In this document: positions 15,955 to 24,757 of the stretch, piece by piece
How positions within the stretch are numbered: position 1 is the first letter of the stretch
Layout: each line of letters begins with the position of its first letter
Translations under genes and position numbers: made by a program
Notes under the pieces: model-generated
Told to the model about the DNA's origin: nothing
Databases searched by the model: none
The model's input: the letters and a program-made list of their open reading frames with translations, nothing else
Origin: Novipirellula caenicola
Lineage (GTDB): Bacteria > Planctomycetota > Planctomycetia > Pirellulales > Pirellulaceae
Assembly: GCF_039545035.1 (NCBI RefSeq)
Contig: NZ_BAABRO010000005.1
Span: forward strand, 496,001 to 560,000
DNA: 64,000 nt
Reading direction: 5' to 3'

Positions 15955-17133
15955 TCAATGAGAGTGTGGGTGCGAGTGGTCGTGGTCATGGTAGTGTTGA
16001 CGCAGCAGGTCTTTGCCGTAGTCGTTTCCGTTGGGCGTGCGGATCACGGTGTGAATGTGGTCGCGTGTGGGCTCGGCGGTACGGAACGGGGCTACCCGGC
16101 GTTGATGGTCGAACTCGATCAAGACGACCGGACTGTGGACTCGATAGTAGTAAATGCTCTGGTCGGTTGTTCCGCCAATCCAGGCAAAGTAGGTTTCATC
16201 AAGGTGCTCTTGGACCTCCGACATGCGAACCTTTGCGTGATCTGGACGCATGTTGCCGACGTATTCTTCGATCAAGTTGAGTAGCCCGCTCTTCTGCTCG
16301 TCGCTGAGTTCTGATCCAGCGATGCCGGCGTAATCAAGGACAACGTTGTCCTTGTACGCTTCGGTTAGATTATTGTTGCCATCCTTGTTCTGCATCACGA
16401 TCGCCTTGGACCGCTGGTCGTCCGTCAAGCTCTGCATGAACTCAAGACCCTTGTTCTGTTCGTCTTGCATGACGATCGTGCCTTTGAATTTTCCGCCCTT
16501 GGCTTCGATCGGTTCCGAGCCCATGAAGACGGGGCTCATCACGACTTGGTCGCCCAACACGAAATAGTTGATGACGAGGTGATGTCCGTCGAGTTGCCAA
16601 CCCCATGGTTCGGTCTTGGAGGGTTCGCCCATGATCGTGACCCAGTACAGCCACTCGCCGTATTCGTCAAAGTTGTTGGCGAGTTCGGCGAGCGTGCCGT
16701 TGAGTTTCATGATGTCTTGGGTTTTCTTGAGCCCCTTGGCACTCAGACTTTGCCCAATCATTTCAAAAGCCAGCTTTCGCTGCGCATCGGACATCTCATC
16801 AAATCCAACGCCTTGGCGTGGCGATCGGTGCCGGTTGTCCCACTGACGCCACTCGGAATCGTCCACGGGAAAGACCGTCCGTTTGCGTTGATCGTCATTC
16901 AATCCGGCCAAGAATGCGTCGGCCGCCTCGCGAACCGGCGCGGTGGACACGCCAGTGGACTTGATCGAAAACAGGTCGCGCTGGATGCCTTCGGACGTGA
17001 CAATACCGACAAACGGCTCGTCGACCACGGGTGCGCGACCAGGCCGACCGCCCGGACGCTGTGAATAAACGACGACACAAGTGCCCATCAGCAAGATTGA
17101 GGACGCGGCAATCCATCGGTGATGTCTTATCAT
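15955..17133 (-). CDS. DUF3500 family secreted protein with His-rich tail
   Basis: A 392-residue protein with an N-terminal hydrophobic leader (about 8-24). The body matches DUF3500 as I know it: [19 protein letters not shown] near residue 75, then [20 protein letters not shown], the block [18 protein letters not shown] and SPVFMGSEP, and later [17 protein letters not shown]. The last 16 residues are a His/Asp run, [15 protein letters not shown], a candidate metal-binding tail. The biochemical role of DUF3500 is unknown. It is divergent from the PQQ-propeller gene across a 235-bp gap that probably holds both promoters. Confidence 0.88.
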   Translation of the reverse strand: MIRHHRWIAASSILLMGTCVVVYSQRPGGRPGRAPVVDEPFVGIVTSEGIQRDLFSIKSTGVSTAPVREAADAFLAGLNDDQRKRTVFPVDDSEWRQWDNRHRSPRQGVGFDEMSDAQRKLAFEMIGQSLSAKGLKKTQDIMKLNGTLAELANNFDEYGEWLYWVTIMGEPSKTEPWGWQLDGHHLVINYFVLGDQVVMSPVFMGSEPIEAKGGKFKGTIVMQDEQNKGLEFMQSLTDDQRSKAIVMQNKDGNNNLTEAYKDNVVLDYAGIAGSELSDEQKSGLLNLIEEYVGNMRPDHAKVRMSEVQEHLDETYFAWIGGTTDQSIYYYRVHSPVVLIEFDHQRRVAPFRTAEPTRDHIHTVIRTPNGNDYGKDLLRQHYHDHDHSHPHSH

Positions 17134-17368
17134 TGGTTTCTCAGTGGTTGGTGGAAGCTTTCTGGAAATTTTTTCCGGTATCAGGGGGCGCTACTGACAG
17201 ATCTTACGCATATTAACGTAGTCGAACCAGCGAGTTGTCCCTGGATCGTAAAAATCACGGTCGCCCTGTTCGCTGGGTTGCTCTTGTTTCTCATCCACTT
17301 GATTGAACTCAATCCGCCTTTAATTTCGATCTCTTCGCGTCACAAGTCCATTAGCCCAAGCTGTTGCC

Positions 17369-18622
17369 ATGCAAATCTGCTCCCTTCTTACCGTTGTTAC
17401 ATGGGTCCTGACCGCGAGCGTCGGCAATGCGGCTTGGCCCGAGTTCCTAGGGCCTGGCGGACAAGCCCGGTCGTCCGATACGGTGCCAACGACTTGGAGC
17501 GAAACCGAGAACCTGCTATGGAAAGTCGATCTGCCCGGATCCGGTGCATCGAGCCCGATCGTCGTGGGCGACCAAGTGATTGTCACGTGTTACGTCAGCG
17601 GGTCGGAAGCGAAACGTCAAGTCATCAGTTTCGACAAAACAAATGGCCAGCAGAATTGGGCAGTCGATTTTCCGATCGATTACCGCGAAGACCGATACCA
17701 GGGATACATCACCGAACATGGGTACGCCAGTAACACCCCGGTGACTGACGGCGAAAACGTGTTCGTTTTCCTCGGCAAAGGAGGCGTGCATTCGATCAGT
17801 CTGGATGGCAAAAAGAATTGGAGCTTCGATGTCGGCAAAGGATCGAGCAACCGCCAATGGGGGTCTGCATCGAGTCTTGTGCTGTTTGAAAACAGCGTCA
17901 TCGTGAACGCTGCCGAAGAGTCGCGAGCGATCATCGCGTTGGACAAAGCCACCGGCAAAGAAAACTGGCGACAAGACGCCGACATGTTGGAACTGACGTA
18001 CGGTACGCCGCGTATCGTAACGCTGCCAAACAGTGAACCGGAGTTGGTGATCAGCGTTCCTGGCGAGATTTGGTCGATGAATCCTCGGACGGGAAAGCTG
18101 CGGTGGTATTGTGAGTCGCCGATGACCGGCAACGTCACGCCGTCGGTGATTGTCGATGGTGACACGGTCTACAGTTTTGGCGGCTATCGAGCCTCGGGCA
18201 GTATCGCCGTCAAACTTGGCGGCAAGGACGACGTCACCGACTCGCATGTTCAGTGGACAAATCGTTCCAGTTCCTATGTTGCCACACCGCTATTACAGGG
18301 CGGACGTTTTTACTGGATCGATGATCGAGGCATTGCCTACTGTACATTGGCCAAAGACGGAGAAGTGATCTACAAATCACGAGTGGATAATCTTGAAAGC
18401 GGTCGCCCCGTTTACGCGTCACCGGTGTTGATCGGCAAGAACATTTACGTCGTGACTCGCCGCAGCGGCACGATTGTTTACGCACCGAATGACGAATTTA
18501 AACCGGTCTCGCAAAACAAGTTCGCCGGCGATGAAACCGACTTCAATGCTTCGCCCGCCGTAAGCGATGGCAAGCTGTATCTACGCAGCAACCAGTCGCT
18601 GTACTGTGTTGGAACCCCGTAG
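17369..18622 (+). CDS. Secreted PQQ-like beta-propeller protein
   Basis: A 417-residue protein with a short signal peptide (MQICSLLTVVTWVLTASVGN, cleavage near NAA-W). The mature part opens with WPEFLGPGGQARSSD, a hallmark of planctomycete PQQ-like proteins. Repeated blade motifs follow: WKVDLPGSGASSPIVVGDQV, ALDKATGKENWRQD, MNPRTGKLRWYCESP, PSVIVDGDTVYSFGG. There is no dehydrogenase catalytic domain and no PQQ-binding Cys pair that I can identify, so it is more likely a scaffold or assembly factor like BamB than an enzyme. It is divergent from the DUF3500 gene, and its 3' end is followed by family A and D palindromes. Confidence 0.87.
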   Translation: MQICSLLTVVTWVLTASVGNAAWPEFLGPGGQARSSDTVPTTWSETENLLWKVDLPGSGASSPIVVGDQVIVTCYVSGSEAKRQVISFDKTNGQQNWAVDFPIDYREDRYQGYITEHGYASNTPVTDGENVFVFLGKGGVHSISLDGKKNWSFDVGKGSSNRQWGSASSLVLFENSVIVNAAEESRAIIALDKATGKENWRQDADMLELTYGTPRIVTLPNSEPELVISVPGEIWSMNPRTGKLRWYCESPMTGNVTPSVIVDGDTVYSFGGYRASGSIAVKLGGKDDVTDSHVQWTNRSSSYVATPLLQGGRFYWIDDRGIAYCTLAKDGEVIYKSRVDNLESGRPVYASPVLIGKNIYVVTRRSGTIVYAPNDEFKPVSQNKFAGDETDFNASPAVSDGKLYLRSNQSLYCVGTP

Positions 18623-18644
18623 GACCATCGCAACGACAATTGAC

Positions 18645-18712
18645 GTAGCGGAACTCGTCAAGAGTTTCGATCAAACGTAATCGTGGCCGAAATTCTTGAC
18701 GAATTCCGCTAC
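18645..18712. repeat. Simple palindrome, family A arms without core
   Basis: Left arm GTAGCGGAACTCGTCAAGAG and right arm TTCTTGACGAATTCCGCTAC enclose an unrelated loop of about 18 nt. It lies 22 bp after the PQQ-propeller stop codon. Confidence 0.8.
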
Positions 18713-18718
18713 AACAGT

Positions 18719-18893
18719 CACCTCTCCCAAACTTGTTTGGGAGAGGTCGAGCAGAGCCTTTAGCGACTGCTCGGGTGAGGGCCGTCCGAGCAAGCTCAAT
18801 CGAACCATGCTTCAAGGTTGCCCACCGCGGCCCTCACCCGAACGAGGCCTAAAGGCCCGTCCGACCTCTCCCAAGCTTCGCTCGGGAGAGGTG
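18719..18893. repeat. Bipartite palindrome with internal hairpins (family D)
   Basis: The two halves, joined at about 18785-18825, are inverted copies. The left reads ACCTCTCCCAAACTTGTTTG then GGGAGAGGTCGAGCAG and GGGTGAGGGCCG. The right reads CGGCCCTCACCCGA then GACCTCTCCCAAGC and GGGAGAGGT. Each half also folds on itself. No gene is visible in 18623-19120. Confidence 0.75.
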
Positions 18894-19120
18894 ACTTGTG
18901 GATTGTCGCCTCTCCGCCAACTTCGTCGGTGGAGAAGTAGCAGCAGTTTCGACCGGATGATAAACTCACCCCCAATATCGGATGACAGCAGCAGCGTTTC
19001 AGCAGTCCAGCTTTCGCCCCCATGCTACATTCTGCCGCCACTGTATGGCTACAAAACGCGACTACAAAACTGACGCATCGGATGGGATACTATTTTCCCC
19101 TGACTAGCTAAAACGTGACG

Positions 19121-21175
19121 TTACGGTGTCGGCAATCCTTTGCTGACTTGTGCTTCTCGTTCGGTGCCAATCGCTTGGTACATGTGCCAGGCGCGTTTGC
19201 GTTTACCGTACGGTTCGGTCTCACTGGGCAACGTTCGCAATCCCACCTTCAATCCACCTTCGCGAGGATGATCGATCCAGCGGTGGTAGTGAAACGATTC
19301 GACCATCGGCATCGCACGCACTTTTTGCATCGCATACAGCAGCGCCGCGGCTTGACGATCCTGAGCATCATCGTCGTACGAATCGGTATGAAAACCCTGC
19401 TCGCTGAACAAAACCGGTCGTACCGCACCCGACGAATCACGCATCGATTCCTGCTGCATAAAACGACCAAACACCTGCAAATTTTGAATCGTAATCAACG
19501 GCGTTTCAAAATCGTCGCTGATGCGAGTGTCGTTCCACGGCACCGCTGCGAACAGGTTTTGAGGATAGGGATGATAGGCCACACCCCAAGCAAAATCGCC
19601 TTCCGTGACGGAATATCGCTGCAGCGATTCGATCACTTCGCGACCGGACAGTTGCCGCCACTGGCCATCCTCAGGGACATTAAAGTGATGCGTCAAGGAT
19701 GTAAACACACGCGCGTGCGGATTGTGTTGGCGAGCCGCGTTGTGAATGATTCGCATCGAACGATAGTAGGACTCGGTCACAATCGTTCGAGGCTGCAATC
19801 CCATGTTGGTCCACACGGTGTGGAAATCGATTTCGTTGTGGGCGATCCAGTTGGTAATGCCGCCAGGAGCGGAGTCGGTATTGCTGTACCGCCGTGCCAT
19901 TTCGCTTAAGACAAACGCATAGATGTCGGTGCCACGAGGCGTGGTCAAATCGGGCATCGTGTAGATGCCGCCGTCATGTTCAGGATGCACAAGCGGTGAA
20001 GCGTCGTTGCCAGCTCGCGGAGTCGGAATCAAGATGATGGCCGAAACGACCACGTTGTTTTCCCGAGCCCAATTCATCACACGGTCATAGTGGCTCAGCG
20101 TCAATGTATCGAAATAAACGGGGGCACCTGAGGTGGGGATTTTGATCCGTCCTTGACCGGGGGCATCCTTGACGAACGACGTGATCGCGATATTGACGGT
20201 GATCGCGGTGACGCCAAGTTCTCGGAGTTCATCGATGGGCCCATGCAGCCCAATACCGCCCAACCCTTTCTGATTCGCAGGCACCGGGCGATGTGGCGAG
20301 TGGTTCCCACCGATCACATCGATCTCGGTAGCAAACGTCCGTGCGGTCAGGTAAGACAATGAACCCGAGACCGACTTGGCTAGCCGCCAACTGCTTTGCA
20401 AGCGATCTCGATGACCCTCGAACCGCGGTAATACCACCGTGCCCCGTGCACCCTCAAGCTGAATCGGCACGTCGACTTTGCGGGGATCTGCGGATTGGCC
20501 GATCGATTGCCACGGCGGACACTCGATCAGCTGCAATTCTGACTCCGAGAGCGATTGAGGTAACCCCGAGAACGTAACGGTGATGGTCGATGGGTCGACG
20601 ACTACCGAGTCGATTCGAGCGGGGAACGATTGTGACAGGTAGTTTTCAATCCGCTCGGCGGCCACGACCTTTTGCTGCCGCAATTGCTGCTGCTTTGCTT
20701 CGCGATCTTTTTCTTGCGGCGTCTTGGCTCGGACGTGAACGTTACGAAGTTGGATTCGAACGCCCGGTTTTCGACCCAGATCGATTCGCATGGTTTTGGA
20801 GTCTGGATTCGCATTTCGCAGCGAATCGAGATTGACCGTTGTGCTATAGGTCTGCCACGTTTCCGCCACGGGAATCGCGGGCAGACTCAGCGGGGTGTCT
20901 CCATAACGGGGGCGTCCCAAAAACAGCTCGACTTGTTTGACGCCCGAGACGCAAAAGTAGTCGAATTGAAGCACCGAGTCTTCGGCAGCGAGGTCACTCA
21001 ATTCACCGACGAGAAACGGATCGCTTCCCGTCGTTCGGATCTCAATCACTTGGTCTTGTCGTTGGATATCAACGTCGTTGCAACGCGCTGGCACGACAGT
21101 CCAATTGGCTGCCGAGGCAACCGGCGGCATGACCAAAGACGCTAAAAAAACAGCGCAAACGCGTTTGATAAACAT
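19121..21175 (-). CDS. Secreted DUF5722 family protein, possible glycoside hydrolase
   Basis: A 684-residue protein with a signal peptide (residues 1-22, ending ASA). A beta-rich N-terminal part (about 23-170), a basic helical stretch (PQEKDREAKQQQLRQQK), and a large C-terminal domain (about 300-680) are visible. The last matches DUF5722: GLGGIGLHGPIDELRELGV, the RVMNWARENNVVVSAIILIP strand, IAHNEIDFHTVW and PVLFSEQGFHTDSYDD. Glu448 in HNEID and Glu592 in FSEQG sit where the acid/base and nucleophile of clan A TIM-barrel glycosidases would be; that function is my inference. It is a single-gene unit. Confidence 0.85.
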   Translation of the reverse strand: MFIKRVCAVFLASLVMPPVASAANWTVVPARCNDVDIQRQDQVIEIRTTGSDPFLVGELSDLAAEDSVLQFDYFCVSGVKQVELFLGRPRYGDTPLSLPAIPVAETWQTYSTTVNLDSLRNANPDSKTMRIDLGRKPGVRIQLRNVHVRAKTPQEKDREAKQQQLRQQKVVAAERIENYLSQSFPARIDSVVVDPSTITVTFSGLPQSLSESELQLIECPPWQSIGQSADPRKVDVPIQLEGARGTVVLPRFEGHRDRLQSSWRLAKSVSGSLSYLTARTFATEIDVIGGNHSPHRPVPANQKGLGGIGLHGPIDELRELGVTAITVNIAITSFVKDAPGQGRIKIPTSGAPVYFDTLTLSHYDRVMNWARENNVVVSAIILIPTPRAGNDASPLVHPEHDGGIYTMPDLTTPRGTDIYAFVLSEMARRYSNTDSAPGGITNWIAHNEIDFHTVWTNMGLQPRTIVTESYYRSMRIIHNAARQHNPHARVFTSLTHHFNVPEDGQWRQLSGREVIESLQRYSVTEGDFAWGVAYHPYPQNLFAAVPWNDTRISDDFETPLITIQNLQVFGRFMQQESMRDSSGAVRPVLFSEQGFHTDSYDDDAQDRQAAALLYAMQKVRAMPMVESFHYHRWIDHPREGGLKVGLRTLPSETEPYGKRKRAWHMYQAIGTEREAQVSKGLPTP

Positions 21176-21254
21176 GGGGGAAGGTTGGGGATCAGGTGGG
21201 AATGTTGGGGCGGGAGTTTCGAAGTTGCGCGTTTTTCACAACCCGAAGCGTCAG

Positions 21255-21500
21255 TTTTGAAGTTGCTGTTTTTGTGCCGGAGGCACTTTATGGGATAGCC
21301 TTGGACTTTAGTCCAAGGTTTCGGTTCTGAAATTGGCACCCAGTCGCGGAGCGACGTTCTGTGGCAATCGATCAAGTCACAAAACGTCCCGCTGGGACTC
21401 GATTGATATTGGCGAAAATCCCTCGGACTAAAGTCCGAGGCTATCGAAGTATGTCGCTCCGCGACAGCAAATAGTGCAACTACAAACAGCGTCAGTGGGG
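21255..21500. repeat. Hairpin-string element, family B
   Basis: At least five short perfect hairpins follow one another: GTGCCGGAGGCAC, CCTTGGACTTTAGTCCAAGG, GTCGCGGAGCGAC, CCTCGGACTAAAGTCCGAGG and GTCGCTCCGCGAC. The order and linkers are repeated, inverted, at 60236-60470. The flank GTTTTGAAGTTGC recurs at 40145. No gene is visible in 21176-21553. Confidence 0.8.
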
Positions 21501-21553
21501 GATCCGGTCTACTCGAAAGACGCAGCTTTAAAAGGAAAATGGGCTGCCGTTTG

Positions 21554-22339
21554 CTAGTTCGATCCAGACGAATCGCTGCCGATTTGCACTTTGATCGAAC
21601 CGAGCACGCGAGTCAATTCACGTTCTTTTTTGCCAACGAACAAAATGTTGTCCAACACGATCGCTCGTTTCTCGGTTGTGGGGTGCAGAATCAAGCGGCC
21701 GGCACCGAGCAACAAGAATTCAAAGACGTCATTGATCTCTTTGTCGACTCGCAGGTTTGGCGCGGGGTAACGTTTCAAGTCGCTTAAGAAACCGTGGTGA
21801 TGAAGCAATTCGTTGTTGCGAAGTTCCCAATAATCAAACCGCACGCTAACAAAGACCGCGATATACATCAAAATCATCGCCAGCGACGTGCAGACAAAGA
21901 AGGTCGTATTGGCCGCTGGCCGCAACCCTGTGAACAAGTGCCCGATCGCGGGCAACAGATCGGGTTTCAGTAGCGTCAACATCCACAGCCCCATTGCGAT
22001 CGTCGCCAACACGAAAACCAACGTCAGCGAGGTGGCCCGCGGGAAATCGAAGACGATGACAAACATATTGGCCATCATCACAACCAAAAACAGACCCGTC
22101 ATCACCACCGGCAGATTTTGGGTATCGGGATCCACAGTATGGTAGCCGCCAAAATACATCACGATTGCCGCGATCGTCGCCACGATCAGCGTGGGGTACA
22201 TAAAGATGAACTTTGGGTATGGCACCAGCAAAATCGAATTCGACCTGGGTTGTTTTTTCACGCTTTTGGACGCGGAGCCCTCCGTGTTTGCCAAAGTGTC
22301 TTGCTTTTCGTCGCCGCCGATTGCGTCGTTTGCCATCAT
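21554..22339 (-). CDS. Inner-membrane protein with PH-like C-terminal domain
   Basis: A 261-residue protein. After a polar N-terminus of about 40 residues there are four hydrophobic segments: FIFMYPTLIVATIAAIVMYF, LPVVMTGLFLVVMMANMFVI, SLTLVFVLATIAMGLWMLTL and TTFFVCTSLAMILMYIAVFV. The C-terminal 85 residues contain YWELRNNELLHHHGFLSDLK and IVLDNILFVGKKERELTRVL, resembling bacterial PH-like domains of DUF304/YdbT-type membrane proteins. I do not know its function. Palindromic sequence sits downstream. Confidence 0.7.
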   Translation of the reverse strand: MMANDAIGGDEKQDTLANTEGSASKSVKKQPRSNSILLVPYPKFIFMYPTLIVATIAAIVMYFGGYHTVDPDTQNLPVVMTGLFLVVMMANMFVIVFDFPRATSLTLVFVLATIAMGLWMLTLLKPDLLPAIGHLFTGLRPAANTTFFVCTSLAMILMYIAVFVSVRFDYWELRNNELLHHHGFLSDLKRYPAPNLRVDKEINDVFEFLLLGAGRLILHPTTEKRAIVLDNILFVGKKERELTRVLGSIKVQIGSDSSGSN

Positions 22340-22649
22340 CCTTCTCCCACGCTTGCGTAATCACGTTGAATTATCACTCTCGCCCCCATTGGCACCAAAC
22401 CAGGAGCTCATCGGGCGCGGAAGTTCACTGTTTTTGTTAATGGGGGTTATCTTAGCATCATCCGCCCGTCGTGCATGGTCCCACAGCCACCCCCCGCTAT
22501 TTGGACCATCACGCTGATTCAGACCACCGCAGCCTAACGCCCGTCGATGGGCGATTGCGACGATCCCGGCTCCAATCGCCAGATCCACGGTTTCCGCATC
22601 CATGGGCTCTCGGATACGATAACCGCATGACACACAAGGGAGTACCGAG
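22340..22649. other. Intergenic region, nothing recognised
   Basis: This stretch lies between divergent genes, the membrane protein and the acidic orphan, and should hold their promoters. I see no clear -35/-10 pair, repeat or RNA. A minus-strand frame across 22361-22765 is Ser/Arg-rich and overlaps the start of the next gene, so I do not call it. Confidence 0.5.
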
Positions 22650-23465
22650 ATGACATGGCAAACACCCGAAGGGGATCGGGTTCTCGACGGCGCCGAGGCG
22701 GAACTCGTTCGCACATCGCTGCATTGCATGATCGATCGGCTGCAAAGCCGAGTTTTAGATCCCAAGAATTTGGAGGGCGATTGGCGTTGGGATTTCGACG
22801 TCCCGCTGTTCGATCAATTGACGACCAGCGAACAGCTCGCCGTGCTGCATCAAATTACCGAGTACTTATTGACTCCGACCGCGGAAACACTTGCGCCGTC
22901 GGCGATCAATGATGCCGGGGTCTACGCGATCTTCCAAACGGTTCGTCAGTTCATCGAGGACGAGATCGATCAACAGCGGCAAGGCTTTGACGCAGATGGA
23001 TTGGATGCGGACGATTGGTACAGCGAGCGCGCACCAAGTATGCGATTGTTGACGCTAAAGGCCTACTACGAATGTTTTCGTGAGGAATGTTTCGGCGACG
23101 AAGGTCTCCGTCCCGATCGACTGGGGGATGAGGTGGGCTTTGACGAGGTGGATGGTTTTGGTGACGAAGATCTCATCGACGACGGTTGGGGCTTTGACAG
23201 TGACGACATGCCGGCCGCCGATAGCGAGGACATGACGCAGTGGTGCGAGTTGATCGAAAGCCTTGCCGACCAGATTCTAAGTGACCGCGATTTCGAGATG
23301 GCCGATGAAATGCTGGATCTGGACCCTGCCTTGGCCAACGCCATGAAACAATCCTTAGGTATCCGAGCCGATTACTACAGCGACGTCGCTGCGGATGTTC
23401 GAGCCGAACAGATCGAAGAAACGATTTCCGCGATCCGCAAAATCACTCACTCTAAACCGCGCTAA
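22650..23465 (+). CDS. Acidic hypothetical protein
   Basis: A 271-residue cytoplasmic protein that I do not recognise. It begins MTWQTPEGDRVLDGAEAELV, and the N-terminal 140 residues are helical with Trp-rich turns (WRWDFDVPLFDQLT). The middle, about residues 155-200, is a strongly acidic low-complexity stretch (DEVGFDEVDGFGDEDLIDDG). A helical C-terminal part follows (LADQILSDRDFEMADEMLDL). There is no signal peptide or membrane segment. Codon use is like the neighbours. Its last residues run toward the convergent TIGR03032 gene 52 bp away. Confidence 0.75.
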   Translation: MTWQTPEGDRVLDGAEAELVRTSLHCMIDRLQSRVLDPKNLEGDWRWDFDVPLFDQLTTSEQLAVLHQITEYLLTPTAETLAPSAINDAGVYAIFQTVRQFIEDEIDQQRQGFDADGLDADDWYSERAPSMRLLTLKAYYECFREECFGDEGLRPDRLGDEVGFDEVDGFGDEDLIDDGWGFDSDDMPAADSEDMTQWCELIESLADQILSDRDFEMADEMLDLDPALANAMKQSLGIRADYYSDVAADVRAEQIEETISAIRKITHSKPR

Positions 23466-23517
23466 AACGTTACCTCGATCCTCGAGAAACGTCACCAATC
23501 GATCATTGGCAGCGAAA

Positions 23518-24606
23518 TCAAGAATTGCAAGGCAACGTCGTATCGGGCAATTCGTACGTGCCGGCGATCAACTCGCGGTCTTCGTTAACCAGTTCGGGAT
23601 AACGTGAACCCGGCAGAACTTCGACTGCAAAGATTTCTTGCACGGTGTCTTCGAATTTCACAAACGCAATCACATTTGCGGTTTGCAAATTGACGACCCA
23701 CACGCCACAGCAGCGTTGTTCCATCGGCAGTTCAGCGATCGGGATTCCTGCAAACACGGCGGTCTCGCGAACCTGCGACAGCCCGATGAAGGCCAGCGGT
23801 CCGTAAAACGACAAACCTCGTGTGAAACCGGGCAGCGTCAGTAACGGTTCATACCGACCCGACGCCAAATCGATCGTACCAAACGATCCGCTGCCCGAAT
23901 TCAACAGCCACAACTTGCCGTCATGCCAACGCGGTGAATGGGGCATCGAAAGCCCGCGAGCGGCAATCTCGTTGGATTGCACGTCAATCAACACGCCGCC
24001 ATCTTTCTTGTTCGCTCGCCAACCGCTCGGCTCGTTCGAATCCCCCAGTGCCGTCACGTAGCGGACATTGCCGTCACGCACCGCCATGCCGTTTAAGTGA
24101 CAGCAATCATCGGGCACATTTTGGGTGATGAACGAAGGCCGCCAAACGGGAACAAAGTTGTACGTGCCACTGCGTTTCGCCAAACAAGAAAACCGCGTGT
24201 TCACAAAGACCAACTCGTTCTGCACCCAAGCCATCTCGTGAACATCGATGTCCCCGGTTTGGTGTGTCACGCGGGGCAGGAAGCAGGCGTCGTGGCGATG
24301 CGATGATTGCACACGGTCGCACGCCGCAGGAATATTGCGAAATTCGTGAACCTGCATCGCGGTTCCGATCGCAATGCGATCGGCGTCAACCGCCAACCCC
24401 ATCGGCTGATCAAACGAGCGAAAATGTGTATTCAGCACTCCCGCCTCGCTACGCAGCATCACCAACTTGCCCGCCTGGTAAGTGGTCACAAGCAGCGTGA
24501 TTCCCAACTGGTCCAACAAGTCAGGCAAATTCGAAGTATGAACCGAACGCAGGCCTGCGTCATGTTTGTCGATCGAGTTCGGCGGAATGTCGGTCACCGC
24601 AGCCAT
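23518..24606 (-). CDS. TIGR03032-type beta-propeller protein
   Basis: The frame is open to 24666, but the first 20 codons would lie in a palindrome (24623-24689), so I place the start at the ATG at 24606, giving 362 residues. The sequence fits the TIGR03032 family: LPDLLDQLGITLLVTTYQAG, RSFDQPMGLAVDADRIAIGT, DIDVHEMAWVQNELVFVNT, SCLAKRSGTYNFVPVWRPSF, CCHLNGMAV and SMPHSPRWHDGKLWLLNSG. No signal peptide is visible. The family is a six-bladed propeller of unknown role, sometimes tied to surface polysaccharide or adhesin systems. It reads against the acidic orphan gene. Confidence 0.88.
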   Translation of the reverse strand: MAAVTDIPPNSIDKHDAGLRSVHTSNLPDLLDQLGITLLVTTYQAGKLVMLRSEAGVLNTHFRSFDQPMGLAVDADRIAIGTAMQVHEFRNIPAACDRVQSSHRHDACFLPRVTHQTGDIDVHEMAWVQNELVFVNTRFSCLAKRSGTYNFVPVWRPSFITQNVPDDCCHLNGMAVRDGNVRYVTALGDSNEPSGWRANKKDGGVLIDVQSNEIAARGLSMPHSPRWHDGKLWLLNSGSGSFGTIDLASGRYEPLLTLPGFTRGLSFYGPLAFIGLSQVRETAVFAGIPIAELPMEQRCCGVWVVNLQTANVIAFVKFEDTVQEIFAVEVLPGSRYPELVNEDRELIAGTYELPDTTLPCNS

Positions 24607-24622
24607 GGTTCCAAGAGAAATT

Positions 24623-24689
24623 GTAGTGGACGAGGCAACGAGTCCCATCGCCTTCATCCGATCCAAAGGACTCGTACCTCGTCCACTAC
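24623..24689. repeat. GTAGTGGACGAGG palindrome (family C-like)
   Basis: Arms GTAGTGGACGAGGCAACGAG (24623) and its inverse ending CTCGTCCACTAC (24689) match at nearly every position. It separates the fused dehydrogenase gene (stop at 24758) from the TIGR03032 gene and would lie in the leader of the latter. Confidence 0.8.
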
Positions 24690-24757
24690 GGCAAAAGTTG
24701 CCAATCGTTGTTCCGGTCTACCTAATTCAATTCCATACGCCGAGAACTCGCGACACG

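Noticed and set aside
22361-22765. Minus-strand frame of 134 codons between the membrane protein and the acidic orphan
   Set aside because: It overlaps the start of a better gene on the other strand, is Ser/Arg-rich, and has no ribosome site or family match.
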